From Isoetes taiwanensis (Eukaryota > Streptophyta > Lycopodiopsida > Isoetales > Isoetaceae): a stretch of 64,000 bases of DNA. Below the pieces are notes generated by a model. The model searched no databases. It was given only the letters and a program-made list of their open reading frames with translations, and was not told the DNA's origin. Below, in pieces: positions 43,840 to 54,005 of this stretch. Every line of letters begins with the position of its first letter. Positions within the stretch are counted from its first letter, which is position 1. The translations under genes were made by a program, and so were the position numbers. Location of the stretch: positions 3,037,025 to 3,101,024 of the forward strand of contig JAJEKV010000053.1 in NCBI GenBank assembly GCA_021234155.1, given 5' to 3'.

Positions 43840-44909
43840 TTTGCTAGCACAAAGAGGAAGAGCCTCGATCATCTCAACCAGCTTTTGGCATCCCGTCTTC
43901 AAATGATAGATAATGGGAATCTGAGTTTTTTCTTGGGCGAGATCGTGATCACAGAGTCATCAGTCTTAGCCAATCTATATCTATATATAATACTAAAGCC
44001 AAAATAAGATGATAGTTTGTGCTTCACAATTTCATTGTAATCCGTTAGATCTAAAAGCAGTTTGAAAGGTCCATGTGGGTTCATTGGGCAGGGCGATTTC
44101 TTCCTTTTTGTCTACTATTTCTTCTTTTCTTCCTTTGTGCGATTAATATCTCAGTTTTACTTACTATGCAGGAAGCTTTTGGTTGGGATCTCTATGCATG
44201 TTAATGAAATCTGATTACTGCTCCTCGATTTGGCCATGTATTCAAACTCACTCAATCTATGCTGACAAAGGCATAAAAAATATATGCGAAGGCAAATAGG
44301 CTTATTTTGGGCTTAGATATTTTCGATGCCTTGATCACCGCCGCCATATTCTTGAATTAAAGTATCCTATGTTTTGTGCTATTCCAACAGCTCCAAGGAA
44401 TCCAAACACTGCCAGTTCGAGGGTTTGTGTTTTATTTTCATACGTTGGATTCACCAGTTTTATTTCGCCCGCACTGTGAAATAGGATTCCTTTAAGAGAG
44501 ACTCAAAGAGAAGTTGCACTCAATTTTTTGTGTTTTCTCTTTTTTCTTTTTGGTGTATCAACAGCAAATAAAACTCTTAACAATATTTGGCTCGATCCGT
44601 CTTCTTTTAGGTCTTCCTATTTGTATATGAAACATTTGAAGTTAATTTTTTTCTGGCGTAAACAGGAGGAACGTACAGTTGATTCTGGAGAATGGCACAT
44701 CACATGATTGTTTCCAAGAGCAGTAGTTTTGGCTGCAATTCTTCATCTTTACCAAAGGTTCCTTTTCTTTCTTTCTATGCAATTTTTCTGTCTACGCAAG
44801 AACACCATCGACACTTTTTTTGGTAAAGCTTCTTCCAGCATTCTGACTTTGATTTGAGATGGTGTATTCCGGTGTTGTGGTTTCTATATTTTGCATCTGA
44901 AGTTATGTA

Positions 44910-45028
44910 TAGGGGAATGGCGGTTGGGACTCCATTCCCGGTTTTGCAGGTGGGATCCCGCGACCGGCGTTAGCCGGGAGCAGGTCACCTGCAAAACCGG
45001 GAATGGAGGACCAACCTCCATTCCCCTA
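44910..45028. repeat. 119-bp near-perfect hairpin
   Basis: TAGGGGAATGG at 44910 pairs with CCATTCCCCTA ending at 45028. Inside it, TCCATTCCCGGTTTTGCAGGT pairs with its reverse complement, leaving a GC-rich loop (CCGCGACCGGCGTTAGCC-like). The stems are longer than 30 bp in total. It could be a tiny foldback transposon or an inverted-repeat small-RNA precursor. No target duplication is evident. Confidence 0.65.
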
Positions 45029-45114
45029 CAAAATAGAAATAGGGGAGTTGAGCTTTTGCTAGATTATCAGAGCATTTTTGCCAAGATTATCAGAGCATTT
45101 GTTCGAAGAACAAC

Positions 45115-45300
45115 TACCTGCGATCCTGCTAAAATCCTTTGAAGACACCTGCCTGCGATCTGTGCAAACTTCGATCTGCGGCCCTTAAGATCTGCGAATC
45201 TGAAGACCATGAAGATCTGCGACTCTGAAGATCTGCAACTACCTGCGATCTGTGCGACCTTGTATGCAAGATCGTGAAGACCTGTGGCCCTGAAGATTTG
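45115..45300. repeat. Degenerate GAAGATCTGCGA repeats
   Basis: The words CTGCGATCTGTGC, GAAGATCTGCGA, GATCTGCGGCCCT and GAAGACCTGTGGCCCTGAAG recur about ten times in 185 bp at irregular spacing. A short tandem array appears to have decayed. I see no coding role. Confidence 0.5.
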
Positions 45301-45687
45301 CTCGCAGACTTGCGAGATGCGGCAGCGTGGAGGAGCTCCAAGAACCCTAAAAATGAAAACCTAAAAACAAAGCCCTAAAGATAAAACCTGTGCCACCGGT
45401 CGTGCGGAATTGGTCCACCCGACTTCTATTCCGCACTGTAGAACAGTGCCACGTGGCGGCACGAAACTACACGCCAGAGAAAATGAATGACCCTATTTCT
45501 ATTTTTGTTATTATGTTTGCATTTTGGCTGGGTTGTTCTTCATTTCTCATGATATTATTGGTCCAGATCCAAGATCCATGAATTCAGAATGCAGAATCTG
45601 TAGCAAATTGTTCCTTTTTGGTGTTAAACAGGCATTCTCTACAATGCATGTACAGAAGGTGAATGCTATGAAATAGAGCAATATCTG

Positions 45688-47220
45688 GGAGACCTTCCTT
45701 ATCCACCCCCCCCACGATATAGATATAAAATAGCACGCCGCCAAAGATTTTTTCAACAAATGGACGTTTTTAGCATTGGAAATGTTGTTTTTAACAGCCG
45801 GAAAGTTTTATAGAACTGTAATAGAAACAGATAACAGAGAACAGAGAACCCAGATAACAGAGAACAGAGAATCGAAGACAATTTTGTATTTCCAATCTAA
45901 AAATTATTCATGCCACAACATTTGGCATATCACAAGATGGGATCTTGTTCATTTTCAGGAGCATTCAACACCTCCTTATTGTACATAGCGACATGGGAGC
46001 AAAAAACATTAAAAGCCTGATCTTTCTGATGAACAAAGTACTTCCTCCACATATACTCCATAAAATACGACTCATACAATGCTTTGCATGTGCCATATCG
46101 AGGAAGCGATTTCTTTACGGCACCCTAGGTAGATTCTATCCTATTTGTATGCACACCAGTCTCAGGATCCTTGAAATGTAGACTGTGGTTCACAATGCAG
46201 TGCTGAAACTGCAATTGCTCTAACCATTCTGAATCATAACCTCTCCAACAATCACTGTAAATAACAGTTCTAGGTGCTACATACTTGTAAACGATAGAAA
46301 CTAATGTATCAGCTGTCCGATCTTCAACTGGCACCATGAACATCTTGTTAGAACTTCGCTCAATGCCTCCAAATACCCACTGACCCTTAACTCTTCTACC
46401 TCTATTATATTTCCGCTTACCAAACTTGCTCTCATCTATATCTACGATCTTTCCAGGACCACCAATCACCTCACTGTTCTTCTGAATTGCAATGGCACAA
46501 ATATCACGACAATAGTTATACTAGTTAACCATTGCCTGATATGTACGGATGCCACACTCGCTCATTGTGACGTCTTGTGGCATCTTCACACTCCAGCAGT
46601 ACATCAGTCTCAACATCTGTGGGAATGTTAATTTGCTTCCAAAGAACCAAGTACCTCTACGAATAGAACATGTAAAACTGCAACGCTTACCTCTACATTT
46701 CCACTTGATTCCATCTCTTGAACCCTTCAAATTTCCACGCAATTTCATTGTCTTGTTGCATCTCTTACACTCTCTCCTCCCTGGCAAGAAACCTATTTCT
46801 ACACAGAGAGCAATTGCAGCTTCAGAACTGCTAGTCTTCTCTACTAATTGAGCAAGACTGGTGACATTCATGCTTGCATTCTGGAACTCCATTGAATTTT
46901 GGAACTTTCACAGAGAACACAAAACAGTAGAATGGATTTCTTGAATGTTGTTCCTCCTTTCATGTTTCTTGAATTTATGGCTTCCGATTATGGGAGTGGT
47001 TCAACGAATCTGCTTATGGGTTAATGGGCAGTGGTAGCAGTTAGTCGGATCCTGGCAGGTAGTCCGTTTAAGATTAATTACGGCAACCGAAAACAGCGTC
47101 GTTCACATTTCTTTGGTTCGTCCGTGTAAAATCCGGCAGCAACAGCAGAATAAGGAGCGGCTTACGTGGATAAAAATGGTCTATGAGGAGGGGGAGGAGC
47201 CGAATAAGGAAGGCTACTCC
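45688..47220 (-). mobile_element. Merlin (IS1016-like) DNA transposon, complete with TIRs and 8-bp target duplication
   Basis: The left terminus GGAGACCTTCCTTATCC (45688 on) pairs with the right terminus, reverse complement GGAGTAGCCTTCCTTATTC (ending at 47220). They are flanked by AATATCTG (45680-45687) and AATATCTT (47221-47228), an 8-bp direct repeat with one mismatch. Merlin elements characteristically make 8-9 bp duplications and have short GG-starting TIRs. The single gene inside, on the minus strand, is a Merlin-type DDE transposase. The element lies entirely within the Helitron, so it either transposed into it or was captured by it. Confidence 0.85.
45930..46892 (-). pseudogene. Merlin transposase (ISXO2-like DDE), two in-frame TAG stops
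   Basis: One frame runs 46892-45930 (about 320 codons, TGA stop). It is interrupted only by TAG at 46521-46523 and at 46125-46127. Each stop sits where the family has Trp, so both look like TGG-to-TAG changes. The N-terminus has an IS1595/Merlin-type zinc ribbon (CKRC ... CRGKRC) and the aromatic RRGTWFFGSKLTFPQML. The catalytic core shows Asp in IVDIDESKFGKRKYNRGR, QWVFGGIERSS, Asp in VIYSDCWRGYD, the NHSLHFKDPETGVHTNRIES signature with the catalytic Glu, and a C-terminal MWRKYF. There are no frameshifts and the DDE triad is complete. The gene became inactive recently, or was read through. In the methylation-aware reading both stops arise from C-to-T change at CAG on the plus strand. Confidence 0.9.
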
Positions 47221-47228
47221 AATATCTT

Positions 47229-49628
47229 TCTGGTTTTATAAAAGCGGATGCCAACTGTTATTCCTCTTTGAGAGGTATTTTTTTCAACATATGACAATTG
47301 TAGGTAAGTATTTATTTTATTTATATTTTCCTTGAAGCATTAGCTCTAGCATTGTGGTTAGCAGATATACTTTAGAGATCAGTACATGGCATGCCTTCAC
47401 CAAATTGGAATTTTCTAAAATGCTCCTCTATTTCTTGCATTTGTTGTATCTGAGCAAAGAATGTATAGTTGGTGATCTTTCTGCACTTTTTAAGCCTATT
47501 CTGCTGCCATAAATTCAAACCTATGTTGAGTGCTTTCTCTATTGTCATGCTGCATTGAGCAATCTATATTATCCTTGATCTTCCTTTTATGGAACCATGT
47601 TTTTGTATTCAATCTGCCTTCTAGCTTGACCATAGGAAATTTGGATCTTCCTTGGGCAATATCAACTAACAATAGATTTAAGACACTTGGAATAGAATTT
47701 AGGACTCTGTGATCTTCTCTACATCATTGATGGCACCACTTGGCCCTATATCAGGAAGGATGAGATCCTAAATTGGTATAGAAACTTGGCATATTTGTCA
47801 GTATTTAATGTACTCATAATTTTCGAGCTCTTTCTGAAGAGGAATATGCTCTGATTCGAAGAATGTATCCACATTATCTTTTCTCCAGGTGTTGCATTAG
47901 TGAAGGATTCACATGGGAATGTGAAGACCTCCAGACATAATATCAGGATCCTGCAGAGAAATGACTCTGCTAGGGTAAGGTAATGATCAAGGCACCCTCT
48001 TCATCTCTTTCATCTTTATGATGATTAGTCTAACAGAAAGACAATAAACTAGAGTTCATGATTGCTTGGGAGTTTTGGGGTTGGCTTTCATGAATTTTAA
48101 TCATAATATGCCCTGGTTCAAGGAAATCCAGCAAAGAACCAGTCCATACCATAATTGTAGATGACCTGCACTTTGTTATATGCGCATGGTGCCAGTCCAA
48201 TACTCCAACAATTAACAGTTATATTACTTTAGGTCAGCTTATTGGATTTGACAATAGTAATAACCTCTAACCTCCAAATTTTCTTATTTGATGGTTGCAT
48301 CTTTCAATCTGGCTAAATGCCTTATATGAATTGCACAATGCCCTTCCTAAAATAATAATATATGCCTTTGGCAGAAAGCAAAGTTAAAGGGGTCATATCA
48401 AGGTGAGTAATTCTTGCCTATATTGCAAAACCACTTCTAGGATGAATCTAATGAACACAGTTTTGAGCACATTGCAAGGATGAAAGGAACTCTTGCAAAT
48501 TAGATGGATGATGCTGGTTGGCTGCATCTTTATAGTGTCCTATGCAACAACGTTATACAGCTATCATATATATTGAAGCAAATTCAAGGCAATGCAAATT
48601 GACCAAGTAATTATAAATACATTAGGTTTTTATGGAGTGCAATTGGTTGGTAAGGCTTTCTTCTCTCAATCTCGAATGCTTTGATTCTTAGCACATATAT
48701 GTGACATTTTTTAATTTTGTAAATGTTAAGCAGAAGAATAGATTTACCTATAAAGCTATGTCATCATGTCCTAGCTCATGAAGTTCTATTGTGGAGGTGT
48801 CGTATGGCAATTGTTGGCTTGTGATAAGAGAAGAAGTTTATGCTATTGTGGGGAAGGTTCTCAAGTACCTTTATATGCATGTGCTGGGTTTCTTTATGAT
48901 GTAGGCTCTACCTTTTTCGTCTATAATGATCTGCTAAAATTATAAATATCATGGTTACTAATAGGATTGATATATTACTCGTGCCTATATTTGTACAAAC
49001 AAGAATCCTGTCATACAACTACTCATGTTGTTGAATATTTGTATTCAAGAGTTTGAGAAACAATTGTTTGTCCGATGCAATGTAGTGAAGGTTTGTTTGA
49101 TGGTGATGACAAATAGCATGTGTTCTTCACTAGCACCATTACAAATTCAATTTGCAAAACTCAATACTAAAATTCAATAATCATTTAGGTTCCATAAATA
49201 TCTACCAAGTATCTCACCAACATCAACATGTTGATATTATGTATAAGGATTCGAATACTAACTTTTATTCCAAACATCAATTTTTATAAAGCTCAGATGC
49301 AACATGGGCTTTACACCAAATATCTTCTTTTATATCAAAGCCAAATCGTTCACATAAGTAAAATCTTTAGCTTCGTTAGAACTCTTTTAATCACCCTTAG
49401 AGAATATTTTAGTCCGTCAATGTGCCAAAGTTAAGGAACTACTATTGCAAGCATTTCATGCATACATTACTCCTAATATGTGTCAAAGTTAAAGGAACTA
49501 CTATTGCAAGCATTTCACGCATACATTATTGCCCATTAAAATACTCACGTACATGGTGTTTCAAAGGTCATCAAACATTTACGTCTTGTTTTTATAATTA
49601 AGCTATTTTAAAATGTTTTTCATGAAAT
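47229..49628. other. Helitron interior without recognised genes
   Basis: This 2.4-kb AT-rich stretch has only short open frames (60-70 codons) and no family I recognise. Near 49435-49530 a word of about 65 bp, beginning TCAAAGTTAA(A)GGAACTACTA and ending CATACATTA, occurs twice in tandem. It could be cargo captured from host non-coding DNA. Confidence 0.4.
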
Positions 49629-49810
49629 CCCAGCGACGCTGGGCACTTTTTCTAGTCTAAACATATCACAGGAATCCTTTTTAAGTTTGACTTTACAGAT
49701 TGCAAAAGGCTATCTATTCCTGCAAACCCATCTATACATCTAACCCAGCGAGATGTGTCCTTCAAGCCTAGAGGACGAAGCCTACATGCAAGGTATTTCC
49801 TATCAAAGCG

Positions 49811-49984
49811 CAGTGGGAAGTCTCATGCATCTCATGGTATGCACCAGACCAGATCTAGCTTCTGCTGTAGGTGCTGTTAGTCAGTTCTTAAGCAGCACAG
49901 TGGGAAGTCTCATGCATCTCATGGTATGCATCAGACCAGATCTAGCTTCTGCTGTAGGTGCTGTTAGTCAGTTCTTAAGCTGCC
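49811..49984 (+). repeat. 87-bp in-frame tandem duplication in the Copia C reverse transcriptase
   Basis: The segment beginning CAGTGGGAAGTCTCATGC is present at 49811 and again at 49898, a period of 87 bp (29 codons). The GSLMHLMVC-RPDLASAVGAV block is therefore repeated without loss of frame. The two copies differ by a single base (CACC/CATC). Confidence 0.9.
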
Positions 49985-50229
49985 CTGGACCAGATCATTG
50001 AAAGGCAGTAGGCAGGATTCTTCGATATCTCAACACCACTCAAGATTTTGTGCTTCAATTGGGCAAAGAATCGTCTTCTAAGAATCCTACTCTTCAAGGA
50101 ATTGCTGATGCAGATTATGGAGGAGATCCCAAAGAACGATACTCACGCACTGGATTTTGCTTCATGCTTTAAGGTATGGTTAGCTGATGCAGCAAGAAGC
50201 AAAAGGCAATAGCTGCTTCAAGGTCACTT

Positions 50230-51175
50230 GCCTTCGAGGCTTTGTGACTTTGGGGATGAGTTTTCTTTCTCTTTGCATCCTCCTTCTCATTTGCTTTGGT
50301 TTTTATTTTCCTTCTGTTAGGCTCTGGGCAATCCTTAGCCCATGTTTACCACAATTAAAACACTTCCTAGTTTCTCCACCATCCTAGTTTCTCCACAATC
50401 CTGTCTTCCCAATGAGTGCTTGCCCTTCTTTGTTTTCCCTTCTCTTGGATCCCAGTTGGTTTGTTTCTTCCATTAATTGGTTGGCACTAACCAATAAGAT
50501 TCTCGACATTGTTATAGCTAGCAGGTAAACCAAGCAACATTGCTCCAACTACCAGATCATTGTCAATTCCTTTTTCCAAGCCTCGAAGTTGCAATGCAGC
50601 AGCCTTTATTTTGGAGATAAATATTTTGGAGATAAAGTCTTCTGCAGATGCACATTCTTTCATCTTAGTGGTAAAGATGATAGAATAAAGGTTAGCCTGC
50701 TGTGAGAAATGCTTCTTTCTATAAGTTAGCCCAAGCTGCTCCAAGCATCTTTTGCACTATCTGCAGCTTCAACCCGTGAAATCTGATTGTCATCAAGATA
50801 CTTCACAGTCTTGTTTCGAGCTTCCCAATCTCATTACATCCATTTCAACAGTGCTTGCTTGTCACTCACTTCCTTTGAGATCTACATCTGTTGCTACTGG
50901 TTCACCCTTGCTCTCAATCTGCAGTGACGTTCCTCCTTTCACAATTTGAGCAGCTGTTGGGGCTTGGGCTTTCTGAGGATGTGAGAAGAGCACTGGCCTT
51001 GGCTCATCTCCAGAGATTATGTGCCATAATCCCTTCTCAGCCAATTTTCCCCTGACCTTTATGAACTACTAAAATGCATTACTGTGGGATAGCTTTTCAA
51101 TTTTGCCCATTTCGTTCTGCACAAGAGTAGTGTCGATTCACAAAACACTCAGGTGATCGACCTGCTCTGATACCA
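50230..51175 (-). pseudogene. Copia element D, gag fragment with primer binding site
   Basis: On the minus strand an intact primer binding site TGGTATCAGAGC lies at 51175-51164. It is followed by a gag start region whose AEKGLWHIISGDEPRPV (51044 on) is clearly related to the Copia A gag. A broken gag body follows (50744-50487: LTYRKKHFSQQANLYSIIF, LRGLEKGIDNDLVVGAML) and then a zinc-knuckle start, KCFNCGKHG, near 50355. The frame is broken several times. The 5' LTR should lie to the right of 51176, but I cannot fix its outer end. The fragment is joined head-on to Copia C at about 50225. Confidence 0.75.
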
Positions 51176-51504
51176 TATTAACATACAAAATCACAGCAAA
51201 AATTGAATTCTATTATCAAAGTGCCTCCTTTATACATAAGATGACGGTGCTGCATTAACAATCATGCAACTGCCATACCTAATTCCAGAAATAGCACCGT
51301 TCCAAAAGGAGGTTTACTAAAAAGGTGGTTCAGTTAAAAGCAACTTAAAACTTGCTTGCCAAGTCATCTCTTGCTCAGAATACTTCAACATCCAATAGTT
51401 GGAAATGGGTGTTGTTGATGGGTTGCTGGTGACAAAAGACTCCACGACATTGATTTCATGAAACACTTTCCCTTGCAAAAGCTACCTCCATTTGAGTAGT
51501 TCTT

Positions 51505-51590
51505 GCGCAGATGCTCAAGAAGAATGAACATAATATGGATGTTATTGCGCAGATGCTCAAGAAGAATGAACATAATATGGATGTTAAAAT
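51505..51590. repeat. 42-bp tandem duplication
   Basis: The segment beginning GCGCAGATGCTCAAGAAG occurs at 51505 and 51547 with a period of 42 bp, a multiple of three. A plus-strand frame through it repeats AQMLKKNEHNMDV. The host context is unknown. Confidence 0.85.
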
Positions 51591-51734
51591 GGCCGCTTTG
51601 GTTAAAAAAGGAGGAGGCAGATAGATACAGATCTGGTATCTGGCTATGTCCAAACAGTGTGCCCACCTTAGTATGACGACCACATGATAGATTTTTTTTT
51701 TAGAATGAAGGTCTTAGTTCGGAGCAGAGCTATT

Positions 51735-51795
51735 ATAGCCGAAATGTCTGATAGCCGAAATGTCTGATACATATAGCCGAAATGTCTGATACAGT
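51735..51795. repeat. Short repeat ATAGCCGAAATGTCTGAT, three copies
   Basis: Copies start at about 51735, 51751 and 51773, separated by 0 and 6 bp. This is simple tandem reduplication. Confidence 0.8.
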
Positions 51796-52189
51796 CTATC
51801 TCATGCAATGGGGCTAAGACAGAAGAGCAGAAGATATCTCAACGATATTTGGAGCATGCAATGACGATAGCTTCCATCAGGCTGGACATGGCATCTGCGT
51901 TTTGACCAAGAAGCAAGAAGCATTTTGCTGCAGTGAACCAAGCCCAAATGGGATATAGCCCATGTTTGCAGAGCGAGCTATCAGAGCTAAACAGGAACTT
52001 CATATCCTACTTCATCTGGGATTATCTTCAGATATTGTCCTCCAGGAAAATCTTTGGAGATGTTATTTACATGAGGCAACAAGGGTTTGAGGTCCAAGAA
52101 GGGAAAGTTAATGTTGCAATAACCAGCATTTCGTAAATGTGTGCTGGAGACAAGGCCTCACAACAAGGGTATTGTATCCGTATGGCCGT

Positions 52190-52300
52190 TACAAATTGTT
52201 GTAGTTTATGTGGATGACACGATAATCGTAAGGAAAAGCATTGATCGTAAGGAAAAGCATTGAAGACACACCATCAAACTCTTCTTACTGGAAACTTAAA
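52190..52300 (+). pseudogene. Copia reverse transcriptase scrap (YVDD motif)
   Basis: A short stretch reads IVVVYVDDTIIVRKS, the catalytic motif of a Copia reverse transcriptase. It is followed directly by a 19-bp tandem duplication (ATCGTAAGGAAAAGCATTG at 52225 and 52244) and a stop. The flanks to either side are not readable as the same protein. Confidence 0.55.
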
Positions 52301-54005
52301 AGTTTGAAATGATCTAGTGTGCTCCAAGGTGAAACCACCAGCCACAAATGCCAGATATCTAATGCTATAGAGGCAGCAGCCATAGCTAAAGTTCCATATA
52401 GAAGTGCAGAAGTGCAGTAGGAGAGCACAAACCATTTCTAATCGTTGAAGAACGCAATCTTGAATTGGCAGAGATCTCTTTGTCTTGATGTGGGATCAAG
52501 TCGGTGCGCTTTTCAAACGCGATTCAAAAAGGTCCCATTTGCTCGCCTTGTTAAAGATAGCCACAGAGAAAAAATACTGAACTCAGGTTTCACACACTGG
52601 TTTCATATGAAGCAATGGAAGCTTTGGTGTTTGCAAGCCTTCGAAGACACCAACTTGTGTTGTGCCTCCAACTTCATATGAGACAGAATATAAGACCATT
52701 TCTGCAGCAGTGAGGGGTATCGACCACCCATGGACGACTTCATACATGACCTTTACTTGGTAATTTTATCGAAGAACTCGACTGGTAACATCCGTTTTCA
52801 AAATTAATCATGACCAGTGCAAACTGCATTCCTACAGGAAGACTGCCTCCACATAAATCGTTTTAAGAGTCTCTTGCCACTAAAAAGAAACTCCAAAATA
52901 ACAAGAATCATCAGATTCGGCATGACCTTGAAAACTTGTATACATCGCGGACATGGCAGACTCCATATGAGCTTCCAATCAAGATGCAATTCTATAAAGA
53001 TTACTTTCTTGAAATCAATGAAGACGCTTTCATCCAGCATCCAGGTACCTGAATATTCACTTACACCAGGTGAGGCATGCAATTAGTTAGCTCAGGATCT
53101 CATCCAACCAGCTGGAGATTGAGGCTGGATGTGCAACCAGACCTACGGTCGAGCCCCCCAAGAGGATCTGCAGACAGTCATATGAATCAGATTGAGTTGT
53201 AGGGGCATCTTGTTTTCACATGCCCAATATACTATAAAATATGGAGCAAGCTCCATTGCCTCTTCTGAGAACCTACCCCCCTCCCAAAACTCATTAGATT
53301 TCCCAGACCAGAAATGTATAGCTCTATTCCTCCATCAAATGACTGCTCATAAAAGAAATCTGCTGAAGGAACATCATGGGGAGAAGCCTGGTCAGAGAAA
53401 TGGCACTCTCTTTCACATCGGAGATGATAACAACAAACGAAAGTGAAGCCCATTATTTGAAACGTATAACTCTGTCCTGAAAGGGATATCCATGAAAGTC
53501 TCGAGAAGAATAAAGCGGGCAGCAAAGAAAAGGCATAAACAGTCCTTTTATGCGAAGAAGTAAGGCGGATATTACCCCATAACCAGCTAGGGAAAAGACG
53601 AGAAACTCTTGAATTTGAATGTTTCAGTTTTTTTCCCCCTTTTCTTCCAAGTTTATGCACATATCTAAGGAGGCTGAAGTGCACCCATAGCTGTACATGA
53701 TCTGATGTAGTAATTGGTTTCATAGACCCAAGCTGTCTATCCCAGACGTTTAAATAGTCTTTCTTTCTCTACAATTCCCATTTAATAATCACACTTCCCT
53801 TTTCAATTAGCTGCACAGTTCTTCTGCATCAACCACCTACCAATCTTATAGATCCACACAGCAGAGCAGTGTATGGGAAGAGTCGCCTATAATGCCTTCT
53901 CTAATATCAAGCTTTTACCTTCTTCCGAGTATGAATCTGCACATTTCCACCTGTTGGATAGAAGTATCTTTCATTCACATGAGCATCCAAATGCATTTTG
54001 GACTG
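52301..54005. other. 3' flank of the PPR gene, no recognised gene
   Basis: There are several open frames of 80-163 codons (for example minus strand 53723-53232), but no motif is recognisable and composition varies along them. The segment nearest the PPR stop (53700-54005) may be its 3' UTR. Confidence 0.4.

Larger units (their letters stand above)
43974..49655 (+). mobile_element. Non-autonomous Helitron inserted at an A/T site in Copia C
   Basis: The 5' end is TCTATATCTATATATAATAC after a host A. The 3' end is a GC-rich hairpin, CCCAGCG-A-CGCTGGG (49629-49643), then CACTTTTTCTAG followed by a host T. TC at the 5' end, a hairpin about 10-12 bp before CTAG, and insertion between A and T without target duplication are the three structural marks of Helitrons. 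Joining the host bases 43973 and 49656 puts Copia C back in one open frame across the site (...SLSQ | SKHITG...), which confirms both ends to the base. No Rep/helicase frame is present. The 5.7-kb interior holds a hairpin, a degenerate repeat patch and a complete Merlin transposon. Confidence 0.93.
42035..50225 (+). mobile_element. Old Copia element C, interrupted by a TRIM and a Helitron
   Basis: The coding parts lie at 42035-43384, 43840-43973 and 49656-50225. A degenerate primer site (TTGATATCATAACAGAG) lies just before the ATG at 42035. Gag resembles that of Copia B (GFQAWKERMKDVLQVEDLWD). The two knuckles are degraded (CFISKAYGHLKNNC, CFNWEKLGHVAANW). Reverse transcriptase pieces include DFRETFSPVAHLSSIRAVL and a catalytic CIDD in place of YVDD at about 43365. 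Then come the TRIM, the thumb region LDHLNQLLASRLQ, the Helitron, and the final part with GSLMHLMVCTRPDLASAV, ADADYGGD and SRTGFCFML. Integrase is missing, apparently deleted near 43000. No LTRs are visible. It is the oldest layer here. Confidence 0.8.

Noticed and set aside
53232-53723. 163-codon minus-strand frame 3' of the PPR gene
   Set aside because: No family resemblance, atypical composition and no supporting start context or splice signals.
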